A stretch of 52,226 bases of DNA from Geobacter sp. (lineage in GTDB: Bacteria; Desulfobacterota; Desulfuromonadia; Geobacterales; Geobacteraceae). Position numbers and translations under genes: made by a program. The stretch covers positions 1 to 52,226 of the forward strand of contig DNRQ01000048.1 in the NCBI GenBank assembly GCA_003499925.1. The letters run 5' to 3'. Of the stretch, positions 26,878-35,793 are shown piece after piece (position 1 is the first letter of the stretch; every line of letters begins with the position of its first letter). The notes beneath the pieces were generated by a model. It made no database searches, was not told the origin of the DNA, and worked only from the letters and a program-made list of their open reading frames with translations.

Positions 26878-28070
26878 AGCTGTGTTTCATATCAAATTCC
26901 ATCTCCCCTTGGAGCGGCGGACATTCCAGGAACTTTTTTCTGCTTGCTCAGGCCCTATCGCGCAGAGGTCATGACATCACCGTGCTTTCTGCCGGAAATC
27001 AAGGAGAGGACTACGGCAAACCTTCTATGCGACTTATTTTTCTTAAGCCGAAAAGGGGCCCGGTTTTAACCGGCTTTGCCAGGGCTGTTGATCAGTGGCT
27101 GTGCAAGCATGAAAAAGAATACGACCTGATCCATAGCAACGGCTATTACACAATTCCGCACTCGTTTCGCGCCAAGGGCGACAGACCGCCCATAATCAGG
27201 CACATGAGAGGAAGTAACTGGACTATTCTTCGGGCGGCCTGTCGCGATGATCTCTTCCAATGGAGCACCGCCCACCTTCGAACAGCCTTCAGCTGTCTCA
27301 TTGGCCAGTTTTTTGATCGGTTATCCGTAAAGACCAGTGACCATATAGTGGCAAATTGTCAGGAAACCCTTGAGGATACCGTAATCAAGATACCAATGCC
27401 ACCAGACAAGATATCAGTGCTTTATAACGGAATAGAATTCCCGTCTGTTCGCCCCGAGAAAAACGCATTGTCTGATTTTCGCAGGCGCACCGGGCTCGGG
27501 AATCGGTTTCTCATATCATGCTTAGCCAGCATTTCGTCAGGAAAAGGATGGGGGTATCTTTGTGATATTGCGGGTGCCCTCCGAAAAAGGGGGAGTGTTT
27601 TCACTTTGCTGGTGATGGGGGATGGTCCCTTGAGGGGGGCGCTCGAGTCGGCTGTCGAACGTAATGGACTTAAAGATTGTACCGTTTTTGCGGGAGCCAT
27701 CCGGGGAGATGAAGAAAAGCTGCTGTTTCTTTCCGCTTCCGACCTGTTTCTTTATCCGTCAAGCCCGGGGACTACGGTTCTTGAGGCCTTGTTAGCCGGA
27801 GTTCCAATTGCTATTGCCCGCCGAACACAGGATTGCAGCGCAGGAATGGACTGGGAACCTTTGGACAAAATAGGCGTCGGAAGAATCTTTCATGACTGCA
27901 TGCCTGAAGAGATCGCGGCAGCCCTCGAGCCTATTATTGCCACAAGGGATCGACTCGGATGCGAAAAAGGGCTTGAATATTGCCGCGACGAGCTTTCCTG
28001 GGAACGTACAGGGGCCCAAGCGGAATCGATCTACAGTCGCGTCATTCACGGGACCAGGGGAAAAACTTAA
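26874..28070 (+). CDS. GT4-family glycosyltransferase
   Basis: A 398-residue GT-B retaining transferase. The N-terminal Gly-rich acceptor loop is SPWSGGHSRNFF; the C-terminal Glycos_transf_1 domain has ISCLASISSGKGWGYL, VMGDGPLR and YPSSPGTTVLEALLAGVP. The first Glu of the EX7E motif appears replaced (SSPGTTVLEA), which is a variant worth noting. It overlaps the polymerase by four bases (ATGA). Donor and acceptor cannot be told from sequence. Confidence 0.85.
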   Translation: MKLCFISNSISPWSGGHSRNFFLLAQALSRRGHDITVLSAGNQGEDYGKPSMRLIFLKPKRGPVLTGFARAVDQWLCKHEKEYDLIHSNGYYTIPHSFRAKGDRPPIIRHMRGSNWTILRAACRDDLFQWSTAHLRTAFSCLIGQFFDRLSVKTSDHIVANCQETLEDTVIKIPMPPDKISVLYNGIEFPSVRPEKNALSDFRRRTGLGNRFLISCLASISSGKGWGYLCDIAGALRKRGSVFTLLVMGDGPLRGALESAVERNGLKDCTVFAGAIRGDEEKLLFLSASDLFLYPSSPGTTVLEALLAGVPIAIARRTQDCSAGMDWEPLDKIGVGRIFHDCMPEEIAAALEPIIATRDRLGCEKGLEYCRDELSWERTGAQAESIYSRVIHGTRGKT

Positions 28071-28085
28071 AATGGCGAAACAGTC

Positions 28086-29333
28086 ATGAAGATAGCGATG
28101 GTGTTATGCCGAACACCAGACGAACTACCTTACGATTCCCGGGTGCTGCGGGAGGCGCAGGCGTTGGCGGATGCGGGGCATGTCGTCAGTATTTTTATTG
28201 CGGTATCCGGTGACGAACCGCAGGAGTATTTCGTGGGAAAAGGGATCCGGGTCGTTGCCGTTCCAGTCCGTGATATCGACGGACTATCTGAATGCAATAT
28301 CTTCAGAGGCGAACGCCTGCCCGTAAAAACTCTTTCGGCGAAGATTCGACGTTACCCGGCAAACAGACTTTACCGTCGCCGCTATATCGAAGAAAGTGTG
28401 CGAGCCCTTATTCGAGAGGATGTTGAAGCAGTTCACTGCCATGATTTCCACACCCTGGAAATTGGCGTGCGTGCGGTTTCATCCCGAAAAGCGGTTTTGG
28501 TCTATGATTCGCACGAAATTTTCACAGAGACAATGGCTTTTATCGGGCTGCAGGGGCTGCTTAAAAAAGCTTTTTATATCAGGCAGGAAAGGCGATTGAT
28601 AAGGCATGCCGACCGGGTGATAACTGTGGGCGACGGCTGCGGTCACTTCCTGGCAAAACGTTACCAGATTCCGATGCCGGTTATCGTTGAAAATGTCAGC
28701 GAATTCACCCCGGAGGATGGCAGGCCGCGGGAGAAGATCCGTGCCGCTTTGGAGGTGAATCCTCAACAAAAACTCCTGATGTACCAAGGACTCCTGGCGC
28801 CCGGGCGTGGCGTGGAAACAGTCATGGAAGCTGTCCCTTTGCTTCCGGCCGAGTATGTTCTGGCCATCGTCGGTTTCGGTCCGAGCGAAGAGGTCTTACG
28901 GCAACTGGCCGGAAGACTAGGCATCGAGTCACGGGTGCGGTTTGTCGGCAGAGTTCCAAGGGAAAGCCTCCTTTCCTATACCCGGAGTGCCGATGCAGGC
29001 GTCATGGCAATTCAAAAGCGCTGTCTCAATTACTACTATGCATTGCCGAACAAGATATTCGAATGTATTGCCGCAGGTGTTCCGTTTGCTGCAAGCGATT
29101 TCCCCGACATGCGGCGCCTGGCATTAAATGAGGGCATGGGAGTCGTATTCAATCCCGAAGAACCTGAGAGCATTGCTGCGGCTATAAAATTGTTGTTCAG
29201 CAATCCGGAAGATTACCGGCAAAAGCAAGCAGCCATCGGTAGCGCGGCCACTAATAGATATAACTGGCACGTAGTAAAGCAAAAATTGCTTGACATCTAC
29301 GAACAGGCAGGGATGAACGGCCGTGCATGTTAA
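28086..29333 (+). CDS. GT4-family glycosyltransferase
   Basis: A 415-residue GT-B transferase. The N-terminal domain begins MKIAMVLCRTPDELPYDSRV and includes VYDSHEIFTE, a segment typical of GT4 enzymes. The C-terminal domain has LMYQGLLAPGRGVETVMEA, VGFGPSEE, FVGRVPRESLLSYTRSAD and the nucleotide-sugar site YALPNKIFECIAAGVP. It follows the previous transferase by 15 bases. Specificity is unknown. Confidence 0.88.
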   Translation: MKIAMVLCRTPDELPYDSRVLREAQALADAGHVVSIFIAVSGDEPQEYFVGKGIRVVAVPVRDIDGLSECNIFRGERLPVKTLSAKIRRYPANRLYRRRYIEESVRALIREDVEAVHCHDFHTLEIGVRAVSSRKAVLVYDSHEIFTETMAFIGLQGLLKKAFYIRQERRLIRHADRVITVGDGCGHFLAKRYQIPMPVIVENVSEFTPEDGRPREKIRAALEVNPQQKLLMYQGLLAPGRGVETVMEAVPLLPAEYVLAIVGFGPSEEVLRQLAGRLGIESRVRFVGRVPRESLLSYTRSADAGVMAIQKRCLNYYYALPNKIFECIAAGVPFAASDFPDMRRLALNEGMGVVFNPEEPESIAAAIKLLFSNPEDYRQKQAAIGSAATNRYNWHVVKQKLLDIYEQAGMNGRAC

Positions 29334-29452
29334 GTGCAGTTCCCAACCGCCCTCACGTAATTGTTATCGCAAATAAATCTTGACCTTGCGGGTCTGTTGT
29401 CTCGGACAGACGAGCGCCGGGCCTCTTTGGGACGTGCCACAGGACCCTCATC

Positions 29453-30625
29453 ATGAAAGTCGTTCAAATAATCTCACACTATGTCCCAGCCAGCCGCTAC
29501 GGTGGACCTCAGCATGTGGCTCACGGTTTCGGGAGGGCATTGGCGCGGGCGGGGCACGACGTAACGGTTTGCACAACGAATCTTGAGAATGAACATCACG
29601 ACCTCGACGTGCCGGTCAACCAGCCGGTTGAGGTGGATGGCGTCCGCGTCTTCTATTGCCCGACGACGGGTGCGCGCTATTGGGGGTTTTCTCCTGCTCT
29701 GGCGAGGCGTTCCGCAGCCGAAATTTCCAGATGCGATGTCGTTTTCCTTCACTTCCACTATCAGTTTGCCTCAGTCGCGGGTGCTTTTTATGCCCGAAAG
29801 CTCCGCAAACCTTTCATCGTTTTCGCCCATGGCAGCCTTAACAGAGGGGGGATTTCCCACAAGAACGGCTTCGCTAAAAGAGCCTATCTTCGAATGTTCG
29901 AAGAGAAGAACTTCCGAGAGGCGCTTTTTGTTGTCTTCAACTCCGATGAGGAGAAAATGAATTCACTGTACAGCAGCCTCGGAAGGGTGATCCCGAGCGG
30001 GATCGACACCACGGGGGCGACGGTCGCGGCACCTTGCCCCTCTTTCCGAGATCTCCACCCGGAGCTCCGTGACAGGATCGTTATCCTCTTCCTGGGCCGC
30101 CTCGATTTTCAGGGAAAAGGGCTGGACCTTCTTCTGCCCGCCTTTTCCCGCGTTGTAGATGGAGGTCATCCCGTCCATCTGGTGCTTGCCGGTCCTGATC
30201 ATCAAGGTGGGCTTGACCAAGTCAAAGGATCTTTGTCTCGGCTCGGCATAGAAGAATGCGTGACTGTTACCGGGCTTATTCAGGGCAAAGAGAAGGAGGC
30301 GGCTCTCCGCGACTGTGATGCTTTCGTCTTGCCATCGCGGTTCGAGGGATTGAGCATCGCTCTTCTTGAGGCGATGCACGCGGGACTGCCAGTGCTGCTA
30401 ACGGAGAATATCGGTTTTGCCGGCAAGGTCAAGGAGGTCGGCGCAGGGGTAGTTGCAAGGCCTGAGACCGATGATGTTTACCGTGGACTGCTGCAACTGA
30501 TAAACCCAGAGACGCGCACCGGGATGAGAGGAAGAGGAAAATCATTCATCGCGTCGTCATGCAACTGGGACTCGATCAGTAACAGGATTCTCGCTGAGAT
30601 AGCGGAGGCTTCCCGCGAGAGCTGA
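29453..30625 (+). CDS. GT4-family glycosyltransferase
   Basis: A 390-residue GT-B transferase. ISHYVPASRYGGPQHVAHGF gives the N-terminal donor/acceptor loop; HGSLNRGG lies mid-N-domain; the C-terminal domain has FLGRLDFQGKGLDLLLPAF, VLAGPDHQGG and the EX7E motif in SRFEGLSIALLEAMHAGLP. A 119-base gap separates it from the gene before, and no terminator or promoter is obvious there. Confidence 0.9.
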   Translation: MKVVQIISHYVPASRYGGPQHVAHGFGRALARAGHDVTVCTTNLENEHHDLDVPVNQPVEVDGVRVFYCPTTGARYWGFSPALARRSAAEISRCDVVFLHFHYQFASVAGAFYARKLRKPFIVFAHGSLNRGGISHKNGFAKRAYLRMFEEKNFREALFVVFNSDEEKMNSLYSSLGRVIPSGIDTTGATVAAPCPSFRDLHPELRDRIVILFLGRLDFQGKGLDLLLPAFSRVVDGGHPVHLVLAGPDHQGGLDQVKGSLSRLGIEECVTVTGLIQGKEKEAALRDCDAFVLPSRFEGLSIALLEAMHAGLPVLLTENIGFAGKVKEVGAGVVARPETDDVYRGLLQLINPETRTGMRGRGKSFIASSCNWDSISNRILAEIAEASRES

Positions 30626-30798
30626 ACTCCTTTTGAGCACGAGCAATGTCTAGATAACCTCGGGGATCGCGCACGGCATGCCTCCCTGGAGAAGTTCAGC
30701 GCATGGAAAAATGCGCACGACTCTACAGCGGCGCGATCTCGCATTTCAGCGTCTGAGGACTTGAGTGATTGTGGGACAGGATTTCCAAAGGGGCGAGG

Positions 30799-31950
30799 AT
30801 GATTTTACCATTAGTCGTACTGGTGACTAATATGCCTGTTCACCACCAAGTGGACCTTTTTGACGCAATTTCGTTAACTGAAAGGGTGCGCCTGCGTGTT
30901 TTTTATCTGCGGAAGATGAGCGCAGGCAGATCGTGGAGCGTCCCGATTGATATGAAACACGCTCATGTCTTTCTCCCAGAGATCCGTCTCAAAAACCACT
31001 GGTACATCAACCGACAGATCATGCTTCTTCTTCGAGAGATAGAACGCGCAGACCTTGTGGTGATTGGACAGTATGCAGCGGTGACAATGCAGATAGCGAT
31101 GTATTACTGTGCCATCAGAAAGATTCCCTGGGTTTTCTGGAGCGAGACCATTAGCGGGGTCGACTACGATGAAAGGCCGCTGGTGAGAAATGATGGGCTC
31201 AGGAGATTTCTTCGCAGGCTTGCCATCCAGCCGATCATGCGTTGGCCCCGGCGCTGCTGGGGCGTCGGACGAAAGGCGTTGGCTTCATTTTCGGCAACGC
31301 TTCCCCACTCCCGGTTCGACATTTATCCCTATCACAGCTACCTTGCGCCGTTTTTAAACCTTTCACCGCCGACCGGGAGAACATGCAGGTTTCTGTACAG
31401 CGGCAGGGCTATCTATCAGAAGGGATTCGACATAGTCGTTGATGCCGTGCGTCTCCTCGTCCGCTCCGGCTGTCCGGACTTTACGGTACGGGTTGTGGGA
31501 AACGGACCTCTGTTCGACTTGATAACCGACGATGTTCGCGATCGGTTCGAATTGGTGGGGTTCGTTCAGCACGAGGACGTTCATCGGCACTTCGCTGGCT
31601 GTGATGTTCTTCTGTTTCCGAGCAGGTACGACGGGTGGGGGCTTGCCCTCATAGAGGGGCTTGCCTCGGCGCTTCCTGTCATAGCTAGTCCCCGGGCGGG
31701 GGCGGCACAGGACGCCATTGACGACGGCATCAATGGTTGGATGCTTCTCCGTCTCGACCCGGAGGCTCTCGCCGAAAAGATGGAATTCTGCCTCCGCAGC
31801 ATTGACCGCGTCCATGCAATGTCATCATCTGCACGCCGTTCCTCGTTAGCTTATGACGTCGTGGCAGGAGCCGGGCGTTTCATTGATCTGGTGGAGTCAG
31901 CCATCCCCGAAGTGCGGGTGCCTAAGTTGAGTGCCGGGGGCGGGATATGA
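30799..31950 (+). CDS. GT4-family glycosyltransferase
   Basis: A 383-residue GT-B transferase. The ATG at 30799 follows GGGGCGAGG and is preferred to a TTG at 30769. The C-terminal domain reads FLYSGRAIYQKGFDIVVDAV, VVGNGPLFD, GFVQHEDV and SRYDGWGLALIEGLASALPV. The first Glu of the EX7E motif is Asp here (YDGWGLALIE). It overlaps the ChbG-type gene by four bases (ATGA), tying the two in function. Confidence 0.85.
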   Translation: MILPLVVLVTNMPVHHQVDLFDAISLTERVRLRVFYLRKMSAGRSWSVPIDMKHAHVFLPEIRLKNHWYINRQIMLLLREIERADLVVIGQYAAVTMQIAMYYCAIRKIPWVFWSETISGVDYDERPLVRNDGLRRFLRRLAIQPIMRWPRRCWGVGRKALASFSATLPHSRFDIYPYHSYLAPFLNLSPPTGRTCRFLYSGRAIYQKGFDIVVDAVRLLVRSGCPDFTVRVVGNGPLFDLITDDVRDRFELVGFVQHEDVHRHFAGCDVLLFPSRYDGWGLALIEGLASALPVIASPRAGAAQDAIDDGINGWMLLRLDPEALAEKMEFCLRSIDRVHAMSSSARRSSLAYDVVAGAGRFIDLVESAIPEVRVPKLSAGGGI

Positions 31951-32672
31951 AGCAGCTTATCATCAATGCGGATGATTTCGGTTACAACAGCGAACGGGAT
32001 GAGGCGATAAAGAAGCTTCTCACCGATAGGCTGCTGACATCTGCTACGATCTTAGTGAACCAGAAGAACACCGAATCTGCGGTTTCCTATGTTCGCGAAA
32101 AGAACTTGAGGTGCTGCGGACTTCACCTAAACCTTGCCGATGGATACTTCACGACCGATCCTTCCAAGGAATTACGATATGTCGTCAACTACAAAAAATT
32201 CAGTGCGCGCTTTCTACTTGAGAATTACTTTGCCTACCTCAAGGAAATATCGAACCAGGTTCGCATCGCCGTGGATTCTTTTCCCGTATCTCACCTCGAT
32301 GGTCATTATCATATTCATTCTTTTCCACTCTTCTGGTTTCCGATAATTCATACAATGAAAAGGTACAGACTCTCGAAAATCAGGAACGCCTACACGTATT
32401 ACGAACCGGATTCTCCAGTTAAGGCAGCAACCAAGCTTACGTACCGCAGGCTCCTGTCGGCGGCATCGATCAACTTCCCCCAATATTTTTTTGACGTAAA
32501 GTATTTCATGAAAAATATCCGGAAGGTGAATGCGCTTCCGGACGGGACTACTATCGAGGTTATGTGCCACCCCGATGCGGGCGGAAATGAAGACTACCGT
32601 CTGATGATGTCGGTAGAATATCGAGATGCCTTACGTAATTTCAACCTCATCTCCTATGACGATCTTACGTGA
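31947..32672 (+). CDS. ChbG/YdjC-family carbohydrate deacetylase
   Basis: A 241-residue cytoplasmic deacetylase of the ChbG/HpnK family. The metal-binding ADDFG is at residues 8-12, GLHLNLADG gives the second site, HLDGHYHIHSFP the third, and a CHPDAGG segment lies near the end. Relatives remove acetyl groups from N-acetyl sugars, including lipid-linked ones. Coupling to the upstream glycosyltransferase suggests it acts on the sugar that enzyme adds, making a free amine in the repeat unit. Confidence 0.82.
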   Translation: MKQLIINADDFGYNSERDEAIKKLLTDRLLTSATILVNQKNTESAVSYVREKNLRCCGLHLNLADGYFTTDPSKELRYVVNYKKFSARFLLENYFAYLKEISNQVRIAVDSFPVSHLDGHYHIHSFPLFWFPIIHTMKRYRLSKIRNAYTYYEPDSPVKAATKLTYRRLLSAASINFPQYFFDVKYFMKNIRKVNALPDGTTIEVMCHPDAGGNEDYRLMMSVEYRDALRNFNLISYDDLT

Positions 32673-32750
32673 AGGAAAGTGCCGGGGAACGAAATTCTTA
32701 AAGTTGGTATGCATGGCCCGCGACCTGAGCCGGGGTACAGGAGTCATTGA

Positions 32751-33914
32751 TTGCGCATAGATATGGGATTAAGCGATGCTGAAAAAGCAGCCTGCGGGGC
32801 TATCGCTGGCCACTGTGCCGCCACGCGCAAGGAATCCGCAGTTAGATTCTCCGACCTGCTTGGCGACGTGCCGGCCTTCGCTTTTGCAACAAAAAACCAG
32901 ATTGACTCAATCGTTGCCCATTCCCACGGGGAAACTCCAGACGCATCGGGACAATGGCATGCCGCCCATCAGGAGATGCAGCACCGGTTGTCTGCCTATC
33001 TAGTAGAGCTCGACCATGTCGCAGAATTGCTGTTAACTCGGGGAATCTCGCTGGTTGCTCTCAAAAACGGCGGCATAGCCCGTGGCATTTATCCCTGCCC
33101 CGGTTGCTGCCCGATGGGCGATCTTGATGTGTTGGTAAAAAAAGATGATTTCCGGGAAGCCCACAGGATCATGCTTGCCGATGGATATCATTTCGAGTTC
33201 CGCAGCCCGCTCGAAGAGGCCGAGCTCGAAGCGGCGGAGCTGGGAGGGGGCGCCGAATACTGGAAGTTCCTCTCCAACGGCGACAAGCTATGGTTCGAAC
33301 TGCAATGGCGCCCGGTGGCGGGCCGATGGCTGCGTCCCGACCAGGAACCAAGCGCCGAGGAGCTGATGCAACGCTCCGTTCCCATTCCCGGTACGGCCGT
33401 TCGTCTTTTGTCTCCAGAAGACAATCTGCTCCAGGTTTCCCTCCACACGGCCAAGCACACCTACGTCCGCGCGCCCGGTTTCCGTCTGCATCTGGATGTG
33501 GAGCGGATTGTGAGGAGTCAGAGTGTCGACTGGGATATCTTTACCGAGAGGGTCGAACGACTTCAGGTGAAGACGCCGGTCTACTTTTCGTTGCTTCTGC
33601 CAAAAGAGTTTTTCGGCACACCAATACCGGATAGCGTTCTTAATCGCCTGCGCCCGTCCCGTTGGAAAGAAAATCTTATCCTTGCCTGGTTGGAACGGTC
33701 GGGTTTCTTCAATCCCGATGAGCGAAAATTCGGGCGACTCGGCTACATCGTTTTCAACATGCTCCTGTATGACGACATCAAAGGCCTGTTGAGGAGCGTG
33801 GTTCCGGACCATGACTGGATGATGCGTCATTACAGCATCTCACACAGGGCGCTTCTCCCAATTTACCATGCAAAGAGACTGACTGATCTCATCTTTCGAC
33901 GGATAAAAACTTGA
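32751..33914 (+). CDS. NTP_transf_5-type nucleotidyltransferase
   Basis: A 387-residue protein with the core of the uncharacterised NTP_transf_5 nucleotidyltransferase family: LLTRGISLVALKNGGIARGI leading to CPMGDLDVLV, where the Gly-Asp-x-Asp pair would bind metal. Such genes are common in EPS and peptide-export loci, but the substrate is unknown. The start is TTG at 32751, chosen because AGGAG ends 7-8 bases before it; the ATG at 32763 lies too far from that site. Its stop overlaps the next start. Confidence 0.65.
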   Translation: MRIDMGLSDAEKAACGAIAGHCAATRKESAVRFSDLLGDVPAFAFATKNQIDSIVAHSHGETPDASGQWHAAHQEMQHRLSAYLVELDHVAELLLTRGISLVALKNGGIARGIYPCPGCCPMGDLDVLVKKDDFREAHRIMLADGYHFEFRSPLEEAELEAAELGGGAEYWKFLSNGDKLWFELQWRPVAGRWLRPDQEPSAEELMQRSVPIPGTAVRLLSPEDNLLQVSLHTAKHTYVRAPGFRLHLDVERIVRSQSVDWDIFTERVERLQVKTPVYFSLLLPKEFFGTPIPDSVLNRLRPSRWKENLILAWLERSGFFNPDERKFGRLGYIVFNMLLYDDIKGLLRSVVPDHDWMMRHYSISHRALLPIYHAKRLTDLIFRRIKT

Positions 33915-34588
33915 ACGCGTGCGCCTCTCCACAACTGATCGTCTTTTCCGGCATCGACGGCGCCGGAAAGTCGACCCAGATAACCAGCTTGACCCGCGCC
34001 CTGGCTGCCAGCGGTCACAAACCGGTCTATCTCTGGACACGCGGCGGCTACACCGGCCCGTTCAACACCCTGAAGACCATCGTACGCAAGATCCTTGGCA
34101 AAAAGGTCCTCCCTTCGGGACGAACCGTTGCACGGACAAAGGCCTTCCGCATGGGGTGGGTACGCACGGTGTGGCTCACGCTGGCAATACTGGATCTCGC
34201 GCTGGTCTACGGCATATACCTGCGCTGGCTGTGTCTGACCGGCCGGACTGTCATCGCCGACCGCTACCTGTCCGACACCTGGATCGATTTCACTCTCAAT
34301 TTCCCCGGCGCCGACTTCGACGACTGGCCCTTGTGGAAACTGCTCGAACTGGTCACACCGCAGCCGGATCATGCCTTTCTGCTGCTTATTCCGGTGGAGG
34401 AGTCGCTGCGCCGCTCCAAGCAGAAGGACGAACCTTTTCCCGACTCGGAAGAAGTGCTTAAACAACGGCTGGCGCACTATACCCGTTTCTCCTGCACCGG
34501 TGACTGGCACATGATCAACTGCACCCGACTCCTAGACGATATCGCCGCGGAGATCGCATCAACAGTGACTGGAAGGAGTCAGTCGTGA
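33911..34588 (+). CDS. P-loop kinase, thymidylate-kinase-like
   Basis: A 225-residue P-loop NMP-kinase-fold protein. Walker A is FSGIDGAGKSTQ near the N-terminus; DRYLSDTWIDF matches the DR(Y/H) motif of thymidylate kinases. It is probably not the housekeeping Tmk, given its context and divergence. The start is a TTG overlapping the upstream stop (TTGA). Paired with the nucleotidyltransferase and the APH-like kinase, it may phosphorylate a sugar or nucleoside precursor. Confidence 0.72.
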   Translation: MNACASPQLIVFSGIDGAGKSTQITSLTRALAASGHKPVYLWTRGGYTGPFNTLKTIVRKILGKKVLPSGRTVARTKAFRMGWVRTVWLTLAILDLALVYGIYLRWLCLTGRTVIADRYLSDTWIDFTLNFPGADFDDWPLWKLLELVTPQPDHAFLLLIPVEESLRRSKQKDEPFPDSEEVLKQRLAHYTRFSCTGDWHMINCTRLLDDIAAEIASTVTGRSQS

Positions 34589-35793
34589 GGATGAGCCTAC
34601 TTTTCCAGCGGGAGCCCTTCGGGAAAATCCTGGAGCGGACACTGGCCGATTTTCTGGCAGTACGCTTCGGTCAACCTTTTCGGGTGACCTGGCGACAAGG
34701 GACTCGTAACGGCCGTGACGGAAGCCAGTCCTGGCTCTGCAATCCCTATCTGAACATCATCTTTCGCCCGGGCATTCAACGGGAGCCCCTCCTGCCGGCA
34801 ATTTACGAGTTTTCTCGCAGTGCCAGGCCCTGGCGGACGCCGCTGAATATGCTGTATGTGGCTCTGGCAACTGGACGTATCGGCGCTCGCTGCCTTGCCA
34901 ACGCCACCGTTGATATCGAGCCACCATTGTTCCATGCCGAGGAGATGGTGATCATTGGCGGAAACCACCATATCCGCCTGCTGGATTACCATCGGCGGTG
35001 CTGCTGCGTCATCACAAAGAGCGGTTTTTGTGACGTATTCCGGCAAAACGAAATCGCCGTGCGCCGCTCTTACCCCTATCTTCCTGCGCCACGGATTGTG
35101 GAATGCGGAGAAAAAGGCAACTGGTACAGTGAGGAACTGATCCTGGGCACCCCCGTCAATCGCCTGAAGGACCAGCGCCAGGCACGGGAAGCGGTACGGC
35201 AAATCGTGCCCCGGCTTTTCGCCCTTTATGAATCGACGCAAAAAACGAAACGCGTTGACGAGTATGTCGGAAATATCGTGGGCCGCATTGACCTTCTTAT
35301 CGGTCGGAATCACCTGCTGTCACATCCCCAGCGGGAAAATCTGAAGGGAGTAGTGAAGAAGCTTGCACGCTCAGCCGTCGAGCAGCCTGGTGACATCTCC
35401 ATCGTTCAGGCGCACGGCGATTTTCAGCCGGCCAACATTCTCGTCGGTGATGGTGGACCATGGTTGATCGACTGGGAATACACGACCCGCCGTCAGTCCG
35501 GATATGACGGACTGGTGCATGTATTTTCCTCACGACGCTCAAGCGGACTGGCACTGCGCTTCAGAGAGGCGCTTGCCGGCAGTACGATGGCAGACTCCCT
35601 GCTGTCATCCTGGCCCGGCATGGAATGGCGCGATCACGGCAGAAGGCGGGCAACGTTGGCCCTCTTTCTCCTAGAGGAGATGGACCTGAAGCTTACCGAA
35701 AACGATAACCCGCTTTTTACCTTTCTGGATGCCGGATTCCAGAGTTTTTCTCACGAACTCGCGTCAATCATCCCCCTGATGGAGAGTTGCTGA
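34585..35793 (+). CDS. APH-like phosphotransferase
   Basis: A 402-residue protein with an aminoglycoside-phosphotransferase/choline-kinase fold: catalytic loop HGDFQPANILV and metal motif LIDWEYTTRR. It is unlikely to be a resistance gene; in EPS loci such kinases act on sugars or lipid-linked intermediates. The GTG start overlaps the upstream stop (GTGA) and its own stop overlaps the next ATG (TGATG), so it is coupled on both sides. The N-terminal 120 residues match nothing recognised. Confidence 0.72.
   Translation: MRMSLLFQREPFGKILERTLADFLAVRFGQPFRVTWRQGTRNGRDGSQSWLCNPYLNIIFRPGIQREPLLPAIYEFSRSARPWRTPLNMLYVALATGRIGARCLANATVDIEPPLFHAEEMVIIGGNHHIRLLDYHRRCCCVITKSGFCDVFRQNEIAVRRSYPYLPAPRIVECGEKGNWYSEELILGTPVNRLKDQRQAREAVRQIVPRLFALYESTQKTKRVDEYVGNIVGRIDLLIGRNHLLSHPQRENLKGVVKKLARSAVEQPGDISIVQAHGDFQPANILVGDGGPWLIDWEYTTRRQSGYDGLVHVFSSRRSSGLALRFREALAGSTMADSLLSSWPGMEWRDHGRRRATLALFLLEEMDLKLTENDNPLFTFLDAGFQSFSHELASIIPLMESC

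Noticed and set aside
34585..35793. Aminoglycoside resistance gene
   Set aside because: The APH fold alone does not imply resistance; the gene is coupled to EPS-type genes and lacks features of known resistance enzymes.
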